DNA of 64,000 bases from an uncultured Christensenellaceae bacterium (GCA_910586625.1 CAJUIZ010000010.1:1-64000); one strand, 5' to 3'; shown: positions 1-8,318, numbered from the stretch's first letter. Notes: a model not told the origin generated them from the letters alone. Made by a program: numbers and translations.

Positions 1-606
1 CAATTACAATCGTCCGCTTTACAAGCCTATATTAAACCTATGGAAGCCGTTAAACTGTTTGCGAATTGGCATAAAACCGTACCCGATAAAGAAATGTTAA
101 ATGCTTTTGGAATACCCGAATTGTCCAAAAAGAAATATGCAGATTTATCTACGGGGCAAAAACGCCGCTTACACCTTGCGCTTGCCCTTATAGGCAACCC
201 CGATATTATTTTTCTTGACGAACCGACGGCGGGGCTTGACGTTGAAGGGCGCGTATCGCTACACGAACAAATTCGCGCGTTAAAATCGCAAGGTAAAACG
301 ATAATTTTGGCAAGCCACGATATGGCGGAAATTGAAGAATTATGCGACAGAGTAGCAGTTTTACGGGACGGGCATATTGCTTTTATTGGAACGGTTGACG
401 AATTTACCTCTATGGGCGGCAAAAGGCATATTATACGCATTAAAACTGCCGACGGGCAAAATGAATATGAAACGGAAAATATAACAGAAACTTTGTTTAC
501 GCTATTATCGGAATACAAGCAAAAAGGAATACCGATTTCCGAAATTCAGACCGACAGAGTGTCGCTTGAACAAAATTTTATAAACATTGTGAGAGGTGCG
601 GAATAA
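1..606 (+). CDS. ABC transporter ATP-binding protein, partial (5' end outside window)
   Basis: The reading frame is open from base 1, so the N-terminus with Walker A lies upstream of the window. The visible part holds the ABC signature region (STGQKRRLHLALAL), Walker B with catalytic Glu (IIFLDEPTAGLD) and the switch His (ILASHDMAE), in the order expected for an ABC-2 type exporter ATPase. The C-terminal part after the H-loop is short, as in drug or lantibiotic-type exporters. Its stop codon overlaps the start of the next gene by one base, so it almost certainly pairs with that permease. Substrate cannot be told from the sequence. Confidence 0.93.
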   Translation, partial: QLQSSALQAYIKPMEAVKLFANWHKTVPDKEMLNAFGIPELSKKKYADLSTGQKRRLHLALALIGNPDIIFLDEPTAGLDVEGRVSLHEQIRALKSQGKTIILASHDMAEIEELCDRVAVLRDGHIAFIGTVDEFTSMGGKRHIIRIKTADGQNEYETENITETLFTLLSEYKQKGIPISEIQTDRVSLEQNFINIVRGAE

Positions 607-1316
607 TGAAAGCATTATTGTATGGAATTGGTTTGCAATTCAAGTTTGATATACGCAGCAAAGGTATGCTTATCACTTGCTATATCGTGCCTCTTGTATT
701 TTTCCTATTTATGGGCGGAATTTTCACGTCTATTGACCCAAACGCTACAAAAACGCTTATCTCGTCAATGACGGTATTCACAATAATAATGAGCGCATTA
801 TTCGGTGTGCCGCCCGCAGTTGCGGAAATCTACGGAACAGACGTTAAAAAGGTCTATAAAGCAAACGGCGCGCCTATATGGTTTGGCGTTATATCACAAT
901 TTATTTCGTCTTTTATACATACGCTTATATGCTGTCTTATTGTATTCGCCCTTTCGCCGTTAATTTTCAAAGCGGAATTGCCGTCTAATTTAATATGGTA
1001 TTTTTTATCGCTTGTAGCATTACTTGCGGTAACTCTTGCTATCGGTTGTATTTTCGGGCTTTTGATTAAACAGCAAGCAAAGTTGACAATGGTTGCAATG
1101 GCAATATTTTTGCCTTCCACTATGCTGTCGGGCATTATGTTCCCCGCAGATATGTTACCGCAGTTTATGCAATATATCGCTTACACATTTCCCGCAACGA
1201 TAGCATTTAAGTCTATGACAAGTTATCAAGTTTGGCATTTGCCCGTATTATTCGGTATATTTGTTTTACTTTGCGGCGTTATTGCTTTACTGTTAAGATT
1301 AAAAATTAAGCGGTAA
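606..1316 (+). CDS. ABC-2 type transporter permease, 236 aa
   Basis: Hydrophobic integral membrane protein with about six predicted membrane segments and the usual ABC-2 layout: a cytoplasmic start, a first segment near residues 22-42, a conserved LPSTMLSGIMFPADMLP-type motif before the fifth segment, and a last segment ending in basic residues. The gene starts on the last base of the preceding ATPase stop codon, so the two are translationally coupled and should form one exporter with two copies of each subunit. Substrate unknown; drug, peptide or bacteriocin export are all possible. Confidence 0.9.
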   Translation: MKALLYGIGLQFKFDIRSKGMLITCYIVPLVFFLFMGGIFTSIDPNATKTLISSMTVFTIIMSALFGVPPAVAEIYGTDVKKVYKANGAPIWFGVISQFISSFIHTLICCLIVFALSPLIFKAELPSNLIWYFLSLVALLAVTLAIGCIFGLLIKQQAKLTMVAMAIFLPSTMLSGIMFPADMLPQFMQYIAYTFPATIAFKSMTSYQVWHLPVLFGIFVLLCGVIALLLRLKIKR

Positions 1317-1319
1317 ATT

Positions 1320-1533
1320 ATGGAAGAAATGAAAACCCTTAAAATTCCATATTATTATGCTTGCTGTCCTAAATGTAAAGCCGTCTTGATACAAGCGCAA
1401 AACGCCTGCGAATAATTACTCGGACGACGAAATATCCGTCGATAAACCGTTTACGGACAGCAGAATTTTCGACTTGGGCGCAAGAGCTACAAGTATAGAC
1501 GTTTCGAAAGCATACCGACTTGTTGTGCTGTAA
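1320..1533 (+). pseudogene. Decayed coding remnant downstream of the exporter
   Basis: An ATG at 1320 opens a 31-codon frame with a zinc-ribbon-like CCPKCK motif that stops at 1415. Directly after it, another frame (from about 1414 to the TAA at 1531-1533) reads as plausible protein without stops (for example KPFTDSRIFDLGARA). This looks like a small Cys-rich protein broken by a frameshift. I do not recognise the parent gene. The first piece alone could be a genuine 31-residue peptide, which I cannot rule out. Confidence 0.35.
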
Positions 1534-1557
1534 TGTGTTACGGCTGAATAATCATTA

Positions 1558-1590
1558 TAAAATACGACGTTAAATTTAACGCCGTATTTT
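1558..1590. terminator. Bidirectional terminator between the exporter operon and ddl
   Basis: Inverted repeat AAATACGACGTTAAA / TTTAACGCCGTATTT with one G-U pair, followed by T-rich sequence on the plus side and preceded by A-rich sequence, so it can act on both strands. It sits between two convergent transcription units. Confidence 0.6.
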
Positions 1591-1614
1591 CTATTTTCTG
1601 TTTTGCAACGGTAT

Positions 1615-2688
1615 TTACTTCTTCTTTACGCCGTTTGCGCCGCTTAAAACGGTCGACTCGAATACTCGGGTTACGCAAGCGTTCTCGCGATGATCCGCAA
1701 CCGCCTGCTCCACCAACGCCTGTCCGTATTCCGCGCGAGTAAACCGCTGTTCCCACAACCCATACGCAAGACTGCCCGGTATAGCGTTTATTTCGTTGAC
1801 GTACAGTTCCTTCCTTTCGTTGTCCAACAAATAGTCCACTCTTATTACCCCCGAAAAGCCCAATCGTTCGTAAATACGCTCCGTCATTTTTTTGACTTCT
1901 GCTACAAGCGAATCGGGTACTTTAGCGCGCTCTGCGTCCGCAGCGGAACCGCTTACGTACTTGTCTTCGAAGGTCAAAATGTCGTTTAAGGTTACGGGAC
2001 AGTCCACTGCGCTCGAAACCACTTCGCCGCGCGTTCGCATAACTGCGCAGTTAAGCTCTGTAAAATCGCCAAGAGCGCGCTCCACCAATACTCTGCCGTC
2101 GTACTTGAAAGCGTTAAGCAGCGCGGTCGCAAGCTCGTCGTCGTCACGCGCAACCGCTACGCCTATGCTCGATCCGAGCGTAACGGGTTTTACTACAACG
2201 GGATAATTTACCGTACAGTCCTTCAAATCGTCCGACCGCTTCAATTCGAATCCTTCCAACACGGGGAATCCGTACTCGCGAAGTACGATTTTGGAAACAT
2301 ACTTATCCATAGCGACGGCGCTGGGGATAAGCGGAGAACCTATAAGCGGAACGTTAAGCAACTGACACAAAGCGGCAACCGAGCCGTCTTCGCCCGAGTA
2401 ACCGTGACAGCAGTTTACGACCGCGTCTATTTGCACGGTTTTGACAATGCGTTTGCCCCGCATAACTGCGAATTTACCTTCGCCGAAAAGGAAAACCACC
2501 CTGTTTTTGAGCTTTTCCGTTACGTGTCTTGCAGGAGTGTAGTCGTTTGGTACGAGAAAGCACTCGTTGCTCTTGCTAAGATAAGCACAGTACAAATTGC
2601 CTTGGAAGTATCCGCGTGCAAGACACGCCGTTATCACAGATACGTCGTGTTCGCAGCTTGTTCCGCCGTAGATAAGCAGTATATTCAT
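1615..2688 (-). CDS. ddl: D-alanine--D-alanine ligase family protein, 357 aa
   Basis: ATP-grasp ligase that would join two D-alanines for the peptidoglycan stem. Visible marks: N-terminal ILLIYGGTSCEHDVS, the ATP-grasp Lys-rich loop VKPVTLGSSIGV, and the metal/substrate region VNEINAIPGSL. The last motif departs from the usual NTMPGFT and has the NxIPGSLAxxLWE form seen in a clostridial subgroup of D-Ala ligases, so the second-substrate preference is uncertain. It is followed upstream on the same strand by a Mur ligase and an alpha/beta hydrolase, a plausible cell-wall operon. A hairpin terminator follows. The ATG at 2688 has an AAGGAG site nine bases upstream. Confidence 0.88.
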   Translation of the reverse strand: MNILLIYGGTSCEHDVSVITACLARGYFQGNLYCAYLSKSNECFLVPNDYTPARHVTEKLKNRVVFLFGEGKFAVMRGKRIVKTVQIDAVVNCCHGYSGEDGSVAALCQLLNVPLIGSPLIPSAVAMDKYVSKIVLREYGFPVLEGFELKRSDDLKDCTVNYPVVVKPVTLGSSIGVAVARDDDELATALLNAFKYDGRVLVERALGDFTELNCAVMRTRGEVVSSAVDCPVTLNDILTFEDKYVSGSAADAERAKVPDSLVAEVKKMTERIYERLGFSGVIRVDYLLDNERKELYVNEINAIPGSLAYGLWEQRFTRAEYGQALVEQAVADHRENACVTRVFESTVLSGANGVKKK

Positions 2689-2791
2689 AGCATTTAACTC
2701 CTTGCAGTATATATTCAGTTCGAAACGCCGCCCGAACGCATCCGATTTTTTGCGCTATTTTCAGTCGCAAATCGCGCAGTACAATCGGCTA

Positions 2792-4210
2792 CTAATCCGG
2801 AAGGTCGTTTTGAAACAGCAGTATTCCGCCGTTCAAGTGGGGCTGCGCAAAAGCCACGGCTTGTTTAAGATTTTTGGCATAGACGAATTTGCATGGCGTA
2901 TCGGCAAGACCTTTTGCAAGATAATTGGCATTTTTGCCGACAACGACGGCAAAGGAACACGCCTGTCCCAAAATGCGCCCGCACTGCTCGTTTAGCTCCG
3001 CGCGGCGTTTGCCGCACTCCACCAAGCCTTGGGTTACAACAACCTTACGGCACTCGAAGCGTTTAAGCGTCTCGCAGCAGCTTGTAACGCCCGCTATACT
3101 GCCGTTATAGCCGTCGTCCAATATGTAACAGTTCGCGCCGCGAACAAGCTCCATACGGTGCGGAGTTTGCTTGACGTATATGGAGCGCGAGACCGTTTTG
3201 GTAAAGCACTGTTTAAGCTGCAAAGCCGTTTGCAAACACATTACGAATGTATCGGCAACGTAGGAAGATATCTGAGGAAGCATAACGCGCTTTGTGGTTT
3301 TGCCGTATGTAACGGCAAGAGTAGTCCCGCCGAAGTCTACGTTTTCCGTAGTTACGGCAATGTTTTCGTCGGATAACACCTTGCGGCATACGCCGCAATC
3401 CGCAAAGCCGCGCGCGTATTCGTCCTTGGAGTTAAGCACGCAAAAACCGTTTGCAGGCAAATATTCCGCAAGCTCACGCTTGGCTGTTACGACGTTTTCA
3501 AGCGACTTAAACGTAGACAAGTGCTGCGGACAAACGCCCGTTATAACACCGCACACGGGCTTAAACAGTTTACAAAGCTCGGTTATATCGCCCTTTTGCC
3601 TTGCGCCGAACTCCAAAACGAGATACTTGACGTAATACAAGTCGGTGGAATTGATAAACCTTGCGATACCGAGCGGCGTATTGCAGCTGCCCGACGGAGA
3701 TACCGAATCGTCTAATAACGACGTTAGCATATCCTTAACGGAAGTTTTGCCGTAGCTGCCCGTAACGGCTATTACGGTCACGTTGCTTTCGGATAGCTTC
3801 CTGCACGCCTTACGCAAATATCGGCGGGCTATCGCGTTATCCAAAGGCAAACACACTGCCCAGCCTACAAGCGTAATAACGGGCAATACGGCTGCGAAAA
3901 ACGCATTGCCGACAAAGTAGCACAACACAAACAACAGCGCCGTCTGCACCGCCGTTATACGCAAAATGCGCTTAGTAAATTTCAACGGGGTTTTGCGCTT
4001 TACGCATAAAAAGGGAACCGCGCAAAGAAAGTAAGCTACGGTTATCGAATGTTCGGGAAAACCGTACGCGTAAAACAGCGCGGCGGCGGTCTGTGTCAGC
4101 AGCAACGCGCCGAAATACCAAGTTAACAGTATTTTGGCATAGCCGCGCTTCGGACGATAGGACAACGACTGCAACAATCTTAAACATTCGAAAGACGCAA
4201 CAGTGAGCAA
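2792..4210 (-). CDS. MurF-like Mur ligase with an N-terminal membrane domain, about 472 aa
   Basis: Central Mur-ligase ATP-binding loop VIAVTGSYGKTSVKD (about residues 148-162), the substrate/lysine-region GARQKGDI, and the C-terminal domain (ILDDGYNG) place this with MurF-type ligases that add D-Ala-D-Ala to the UDP-MurNAc tripeptide. In place of the usual soluble N-terminal UDP-binding domain it has roughly 125 residues with about four hydrophobic segments. Position next to ddl supports a role in D-Ala-D-Ala incorporation. The start is uncertain: an AGGGGG ribosome site lies near 4253-4258 over the hydrolase stop codon, but no ATG or GTG follows it closely; the TTG at 4210 is used here and the protein may begin about ten codons earlier at a rare start. 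Confidence 0.8.
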   Translation of the reverse strand: MLTVASFECLRLLQSLSYRPKRGYAKILLTWYFGALLLTQTAAALFYAYGFPEHSITVAYFLCAVPFLCVKRKTPLKFTKRILRITAVQTALLFVLCYFVGNAFFAAVLPVITLVGWAVCLPLDNAIARRYLRKACRKLSESNVTVIAVTGSYGKTSVKDMLTSLLDDSVSPSGSCNTPLGIARFINSTDLYYVKYLVLEFGARQKGDITELCKLFKPVCGVITGVCPQHLSTFKSLENVVTAKRELAEYLPANGFCVLNSKDEYARGFADCGVCRKVLSDENIAVTTENVDFGGTTLAVTYGKTTKRVMLPQISSYVADTFVMCLQTALQLKQCFTKTVSRSIYVKQTPHRMELVRGANCYILDDGYNGSIAGVTSCCETLKRFECRKVVVTQGLVECGKRRAELNEQCGRILGQACSFAVVVGKNANYLAKGLADTPCKFVYAKNLKQAVAFAQPHLNGGILLFQNDLPD

Positions 4211-4248
4211 TAACGCGTCTATTACGGCATATACGATATTTATTGTTA

Positions 4249-4941
4249 TTACCCCCTGTTTGCAAATAGCGACACAGTTTCGGCAAACGCCTTAGGCGCA
4301 TAAAAAAACGCAAAATGGTCGCCTTCGATTTCCACGAGCTCGCTTAACTTTACCAACTTGGCGTATCGGCGCGCGTCCTTTACGGACACCGCTTGATCCG
4401 CTTTACTCGCCACTATAAGCGTAGGTTGAGTTATTCGGCGCACGTACGCGGACAGGTCCTGATTTACCACCTTGACAAACGTATTTCGCATAGCTTCGCC
4501 GCACTGCTTGTAATCGTCGCTTCCCAAGCCGTCTGCCTTGTGCAGCAGCTTTTTCAATTTGTAGCGACGAACCTTGAACCATCGCTTCAAGGAAAATCTT
4601 CTAAGTCCAGCAGGCGCAATCAGCAGCAGCCCCGAAATCAGCTCGGGACGGAGAACGGCTGCTATCGCCGCTACGCGGCAGCCGAAGCTGTGCGCCACAA
4701 CCGTGACGGCAGCGCCTACGCGTTCGTCTAAAAACTCTATAAGCTGATTGGCGTAATCGAATACGGTCCAACCGCGCTTAGGCGGAGCGGAACTGTCTCC
4801 GAACCCGGCAAAATCGATGCAGTAATTACAGAAATTCGGCAATCTGTCCGTTATCGGACGAAACACGCTTTTGTCGCAGCCCCACCCGTGCAGATAAATT
4901 ATAGGGCTGCCGCTGCCCGTTTGCTCATAATGCGTAGTCAC
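4249..4941 (-). CDS. Alpha/beta hydrolase, 230 aa
   Basis: Typical small alpha/beta-fold hydrolase: oxyanion-hole region IIYLHGWGCD near residues 15-24, nucleophile elbow VAHSFGCR (Ser in GxSxG-like AHSFG), acid residue region ADQAVS and a C-terminal His in EGDHFAFF. No signal peptide, so cytoplasmic. Substrate unknown. It starts the cell-wall gene set that continues into the Mur ligase and ddl with very short gaps. GTG start at 4941 with AAAGG eight bases before it. A TTGACA-like element about 45 bases upstream may be its promoter. Confidence 0.8.
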   Translation of the reverse strand: MTTHYEQTGSGSPIIYLHGWGCDKSVFRPITDRLPNFCNYCIDFAGFGDSSAPPKRGWTVFDYANQLIEFLDERVGAAVTVVAHSFGCRVAAIAAVLRPELISGLLLIAPAGLRRFSLKRWFKVRRYKLKKLLHKADGLGSDDYKQCGEAMRNTFVKVVNQDLSAYVRRITQPTLIVASKADQAVSVKDARRYAKLVKLSELVEIEGDHFAFFYAPKAFAETVSLFANRG

Positions 4942-5030
4942 TTAGGTTACCTTTCGTAAAATATTTTATGTCGCACTTTGTCAAATTGTGACAATTACAG
5001 CAAACGATATCGATAAATTATAAAACACAC

Positions 5031-5072
5031 AAAAAAAGCCCGATTCGAACGAAAAACGGTTCCAATCGAGCT
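5031..5072 (-). terminator. Terminator after rimI
   Basis: On the minus strand a 14-bp imperfect stem (AGCTCGATTGGAAC / GTTCGAATCGGGCT) is followed by seven T residues. It ends the tsaE-tsaB-rimI unit. Confidence 0.8.
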
Positions 5073-5113
5073 AAAATCGATACTATGTATGAAATAGTAA
5101 CTTATAAACGTAT

Positions 5114-5569
5114 TTATTCGGTCAAACGTTTGACCATTGTAAAGGCATCGCGCGTTGCGTAACGGCTGCGGCGGTAAAAATCTTTGCGTATGCCTTCTAC
5201 TTCGTATCCGCATTTACGGTACAGCTCCACCGCCGGAACGTTTGCGGTATTTACTTCCAGCTCGCACCGCTCCGCGCCGTTTTCACGGGCATAGTCGGCA
5301 ACGGTGTCCAACAGTTTGGACGCAAGCCCCTGCCTGCGATATTTATTTACAACGCAAATATTACAAATCTGCGCTTCTTCGTACATAAGTCTAACGCACA
5401 CGTACCCTACTATTTTGTTGTCGGCAAGCGCGCCGAAAAAATGCGAATAGGCGTTGGAAAACTCTCCGCGCAAAGCGGGTATACTCCAAGCGTCTTTGCC
5501 GAAGCATTCCTTTTCGATATCGGCAAGCTGAAAAATATTGGGCATACTGAAAACCAATTCTTTAATCAT
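5114..5569 (-). CDS. rimI: Ribosomal protein S18-alanine N-acetyltransferase RimI, 151 aa
   Basis: GNAT-fold acetyltransferase that acetylates the N-terminal alanine of ribosomal protein S18. The acetyl-CoA loop is visible as RRQGLASKLL (about residues 78-87), with the RimI-typical start FQLADIEKECFGKDAWS and the LEVNTANVPAVELYRKCGY stretch. Length and context are normal: it overlaps the end of tsaB by four bases, the arrangement found in many Bacillota. The N-acetyltransferase and tRNA-modification genes share an operon by convention rather than by function. Confidence 0.92.
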   Translation of the reverse strand: MIKELVFSMPNIFQLADIEKECFGKDAWSIPALRGEFSNAYSHFFGALADNKIVGYVCVRLMYEEAQICNICVVNKYRRQGLASKLLDTVADYARENGAERCELEVNTANVPAVELYRKCGYEVEGIRKDFYRRSRYATRDAFTMVKRLTE

Positions 5570-6147
5570 TTCGTCCTTTCCTTATTTTGCAGCGTTACTT
5601 CCGCTTGACTTTTGCGAATATAAATCGGAGTAAGATCGCAATCAAACTCACCCTTGCCGAATTTACAGCGGATTATATCCGCCGCCCCGTCAAAGTACTC
5701 CGCCGCCGAATCGGTACGTCCCGCGCCGACCGCGCGCTCGTCGTCGTACGCTATGACAGACGGAAACACGCCGCTGCTATCCATATAGTAGTATCCGTTG
5801 CCGGCGTCGATAACGGAATAACCTACGGCCCCCAAATTTACGGATCGCGCTATCGCTTCCAGACAGTTTACCGCAATATACGGACGGTTATATGCCGTTG
5901 CATACCCCTTAACCGTGGACACGCCGATACGTATGCCCGTAAAACTGCCCGGTCCTACGGCGCAGGCGTATGCGTCCAAGTCGGCAAAATTAACGTTTGC
6001 TTTGCGCAAAACTTCGTCTACCTTACCGCATAGAGTTTCGCTGTGACGAACGCCTACCGCCTTGTCCATAACGGAATATATTTTGTCTTTCTCTATTACC
6101 GCCGCCACCAAGTCGGCGGTAGTCGTATCCACGAATAATACCTTCAT
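5566..6147 (-). CDS. tsaB: tRNA threonylcarbamoyladenosine biosynthesis protein TsaB, 193 aa
   Basis: ASKHA-fold partner of TsaD in making the t6A modification at position 37 of ANN-decoding tRNAs. Marks: N-terminal VLFVDTTTADLVAAVIE, conserved RHSETL and the glycine-rich YACAVGPGSFTGIRIGVST. At 193 residues it is slightly shorter than the E. coli protein but in the range of Bacillota TsaB. It lies six bases downstream of tsaE and overlaps rimI. Loss of the C-terminal extension is common and not a sign of decay. Confidence 0.93.
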   Translation of the reverse strand: MKVLFVDTTTADLVAAVIEKDKIYSVMDKAVGVRHSETLCGKVDEVLRKANVNFADLDAYACAVGPGSFTGIRIGVSTVKGYATAYNRPYIAVNCLEAIARSVNLGAVGYSVIDAGNGYYYMDSSGVFPSVIAYDDERAVGAGRTDSAAEYFDGAADIIRCKFGKGEFDCDLTPIYIRKSQAEVTLQNKERTK

Positions 6148-6153
6148 ACCATT

Positions 6154-6573
6154 TTATCTTTCTATCGTAATGCGACGGCTGTCGCCGCCAATCTTGTCAA
6201 TCGTTACGGTTATACGCGCGGGCGGAATCAATTCCTTGACGTTGTCGCCCCACTCTATTACCGAAACGCCTTGCTTGTCGTAAAAGAATTCGTCCAGTCC
6301 AAGAATCTCCGCTTCCGCGGGATCGTCTATGCGGTAAAAGTCGAAATGGTTAAGCGTCAACCGTCCCCGATAACAATTGTGCAAAGCAAACGTCGGACTT
6401 GTAACGATGTCGTCTACGCCGAGTCCCTTGGCAAGACCTTTGCAAAAATGCGTCTTTCCCGCGCCCATCTCGCCTTGAAGCAATACCGTTTCACCGCCTG
6501 TAAGCGTTTGTCCGAAATGCTCGGCGATTTGTTCGGTTTCCGTCACTGTCGCAGTTTCGAATGTTTCTACCAT
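6154..6573 (-). CDS. tsaE: tRNA threonylcarbamoyladenosine biosynthesis ATPase TsaE, 139 aa
   Basis: P-loop ATPase that works with TsaB and TsaD in t6A synthesis. Walker A is GEMGAGKTHFCKGL near residue 36, followed by TSPTFALHNCY and the FDFYRIDDPAE motif; WGDNVKELIP closes the fold. The start chosen is the ATG at 6573, which aligns with the family N-terminus. There is no Shine-Dalgarno site in front of it; instead a promoter -10 box ends seven bases before the ATG, so the mRNA is probably leaderless. An upstream in-frame ATG at 6645 would lie before the promoter and is rejected. Confidence 0.93.
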   Translation of the reverse strand: MVETFETATVTETEQIAEHFGQTLTGGETVLLQGEMGAGKTHFCKGLAKGLGVDDIVTSPTFALHNCYRGRLTLNHFDFYRIDDPAEAEILGLDEFFYDKQGVSVIEWGDNVKELIPPARITVTIDKIGGDSRRITIER

Positions 6574-6579
6574 AAAGTT

Positions 6580-6608
6580 ATTATATCTCAAACCGACGTT
6601 ATAATCAA
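6580..6608 (-). promoter_or_regulatory. tsaE promoter, predicted leaderless
   Basis: Minus strand: -35 TTGATT (6603-6608), 17-base spacer, -10 TATAAT (6580-6585). The -10 box is only six bases from the ATG at 6573, placing the start of transcription on or next to the A of the start codon. Confidence 0.75.
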
Positions 6609-6713
6609 GCATATACGCTCGTAAGATTGTTTTTACGGCATTCAAACGTCCGCGACGCTACAAAACGACACTGCTACACAACTAAATACTTCCGATTTTT
6701 TCACGCTTAAAAG

Positions 6714-6749
6714 CAAAAAAATTTCCAACGGCGGTTACGCCGTTGGAAA
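6714..6749 (-). terminator. ribU terminator
   Basis: Minus strand: perfect 12-bp stem TTTCCAACGGCG / CGCCGTTGGAAA with a four-base loop, followed by seven T residues. Confidence 0.85.
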
Positions 6750-6762
6750 AGCTCATCTACTG

Positions 6763-7599
6763 TTATTCGGTTTCGGAATTTGTGTCGTCGTGCATATCCT
6801 TATGCATAGCGTCCGCCGCATCTTCGGTCGCTTCGCCTGCTATGCCGTCAACTGCCTTGTCTTTTTTCTTTATATTTATCTCCCAATGCAACGCCTTGGA
6901 TAACGGCTTATAAGTAAAGAAAGTTATAAGTCCGCACACAATGCAACGCAATGCGTTAAAGGGCAGCACCGCCAAAGGAAGATAATACGCATAAAAATTG
7001 TCTACCGTTACATTACTGTATAATGACGAAACCATACCTACAATTTTGGCAATTCCCACATCGTAATTACCGCCGCCAAACATTACGGAAGCATAAAACG
7101 GTATTAAAACCAACCAATTTGCAAGAACAGAACACACTATTGCGCTACCGCTGCCTGCGCATAGCCCTATTACGGCGCTCTTGCGCGTTTTGAATTTACG
7201 GTATATTATCGACGCAGGCAATACAAAAGCAATGCCTACTATTATGTCCGCCAATTCGCCCACGCACATAGTTCCGCTAAACGGCATTTTTATACAACAC
7301 TTAATAATTATGATTAAGCATCCCGCCACAGGACCCAACGCAAAACCGCCAAGCAACGCAGGCAAATCGGATATTTGCATATCCAGCCACCCCGGAAACA
7401 TAAAAGGAAGCGGAAACTTTACAAACATATACAAAATAACCGAAATCGCCGTAAGTATTGCCATAACGGCTATATTACCGGCTGTAAAAAACTTTATTTT
7501 CGGCTTTTGCTTTATAAGCGCAGACGTATCGCCGTTAGTCTGCGAAGCTTCGCCGACGTTCGTTACAATCACTTCGTCTTGTTGAGTTTCTTGTTTCAT
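6763..7599 (-). CDS. ribU: ECF transporter S component RibU (riboflavin), 278 aa
   Basis: Membrane-embedded substrate-binding subunit that works with the shared ECF energising module for riboflavin uptake. About six hydrophobic segments, with RibU-like stretches MAILTAISVILY, FPGWLDMQISDLPALLGGFALG and CVGELADIIVG. Both ends are hydrophilic; the C-tail is Asp-rich. The start is the ATG at 7599, which has an AAGGAG site; a longer frame running to 7761 crosses the riboswitch and is rejected. The FMN riboswitch in the leader identifies the substrate independently. Confidence 0.92.
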   Translation of the reverse strand: MKQETQQDEVIVTNVGEASQTNGDTSALIKQKPKIKFFTAGNIAVMAILTAISVILYMFVKFPLPFMFPGWLDMQISDLPALLGGFALGPVAGCLIIIIKCCIKMPFSGTMCVGELADIIVGIAFVLPASIIYRKFKTRKSAVIGLCAGSGSAIVCSVLANWLVLIPFYASVMFGGGNYDVGIAKIVGMVSSLYSNVTVDNFYAYYLPLAVLPFNALRCIVCGLITFFTYKPLSKALHWEINIKKKDKAVDGIAGEATEDAADAMHKDMHDDTNSETE

Positions 7600-7648
7600 T
7601 TTTTCTCCTTCTCTTTGAAAAGGCATCGGCGTCGACTGTTTTACATAC

Positions 7649-7677
7649 AAAAAGCCCTTGCAAAAAATTACAAGGGC
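7649..7677 (-). terminator. Riboswitch expression-platform terminator
   Basis: Minus strand: GCCCTTG / CAAGGGC hairpin (7654-7660 with 7671-7677) followed by five T residues, between the FMN aptamer and the ribU start. It is the likely premature terminator used when FMN is bound. Confidence 0.75.
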
Positions 7678-7703
7678 GTACGAGTACATAAAATATGTCA
7701 ACA

Positions 7704-7820
7704 ATTCTTTTCTCATCCGGACTGTTACCGTCGGCTCGGGAATTTCACCCGATCGGCGCAACTTACGCTGCGTTCATAGGCTATACTATCGGTGTGGATT
7801 TGCGCCACGCCCCAAAGAAT
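7704..7820 (-). promoter_or_regulatory. FMN riboswitch (RFN element)
   Basis: Minus-strand RNA with the RFN core: an outer stem ATTCTTT (7814-7820) pairing with AAAGAAT (7704-7710), then GGGGCGTGG, a variable arm, CGGGTGAAATTCCCGA, GCCGACGGTAACAGTC and the closing CCGGATGAGAAAAG. FMN binding should lower ribU expression, apparently by transcription termination at the hairpin downstream. Confidence 0.95.
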
Positions 7821-7839
7821 ATATTTATTTGATGGTTAT

Positions 7840-7868
7840 ATTGTAGCACACCACCTGCGTATAGGCAA
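7840..7868 (-). promoter_or_regulatory. ribU promoter
   Basis: Minus strand: TTGCCT (7863-7868), 17-base spacer, TACAAT (7840-7845). It starts transcription just ahead of the riboswitch. Confidence 0.65.
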
Positions 7869-7991
7869 ACGTTTTGACGCGGCAAAATCATATAAAAATT
7901 TTATCGAACTATAAACCGACATAATAAGCAGCAACAGTTTTTGAAACTGTGCCGTCGTAAGGTTTTTACAAGTTTTCTTTCTCATTCTTTG

Positions 7992-8105
7992 TCATGTCGA
8001 GCGTAGCCGAGACATATAGGCGAGTATAACGAGCCGCACTATTCTTTATATGGTTTCGCTGCGCTGGATTTCTCCACTCGCTACGCTCGGTCGAAATGAC
8101 ATCAA
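7992..8105. repeat. Interspersed palindromic repeat
   Basis: The two ends, GTCATGTCGAGCGTAGCCGAG and CTCGCTACGCTCGGTCGAAA (continuing TGACAT), are imperfect inverted copies that would fold into a long hairpin. Related pieces occur near 32285-32335 and 40780-40830. It encodes nothing recognisable and resembles small non-autonomous palindromic elements scattered through some bacterial genomes. Confidence 0.55.
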
Positions 8106-8109
8106 CAAC

Positions 8110-8124
8110 AATGCAATTTTTTTG
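8110..8124. repeat. Candidate left attachment repeat
   Basis: AATGCAATTTTTTTG, identical to 20823-20837; after one mismatch the match resumes for GAA. It lies between the flanking chromosomal repeat and the first element sequence. T-rich, so chance is possible. Confidence 0.45.
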
Positions 8125-8189
8125 TGAAAAGTCAAGCATTTTTATAGAATTTTTTTAGATTTTCAAAAAAAATTTTTGCTGTATGGCAG

Positions 8190-8256
8190 AATACCCGTTG
8201 AAAGTGATATTTCGGCGGGTATTGTATTTTTCTAACCCTTGCAAGGGTTAGAAAAA
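8190..8256. repeat. Hairpin pair at the left end of the element
   Basis: Two inverted repeats in tandem. The first has arms AATACCCG (8190-8197) and CGGGTATT (8216-8223) around a degenerate copy of the 18-bp element palindrome. The second is a perfect 30-bp palindrome centred between 8241 and 8242 with half-site TTTTTCTAACCCTTG. Neither has the T-tail of a normal terminator. They may be element end structures or replication signals. Confidence 0.55.
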
Positions 8257-8289
8257 CGGGGCGGGGGGCAGTTCGCTGTACGGCAAAAT

Positions 8290-8308
8290 AGCCGTCTTTT
8301 GGCGGCTT
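8290..8308 (-). terminator. Possible weak terminator after the transposase
   Basis: Minus-strand hairpin AGCCG / CGGCT followed by ATTTTG, about 40 bases after the transposase stop codon. Weak stem and short T-run. Confidence 0.3.
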
Positions 8309-8318
8309 GTTTTGTTTG

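Noticed and set aside
1690..2697. Plus-strand ORFs across ddl
   Set aside because: They lie fully opposite a well-supported gene and carry no recognisable motif.
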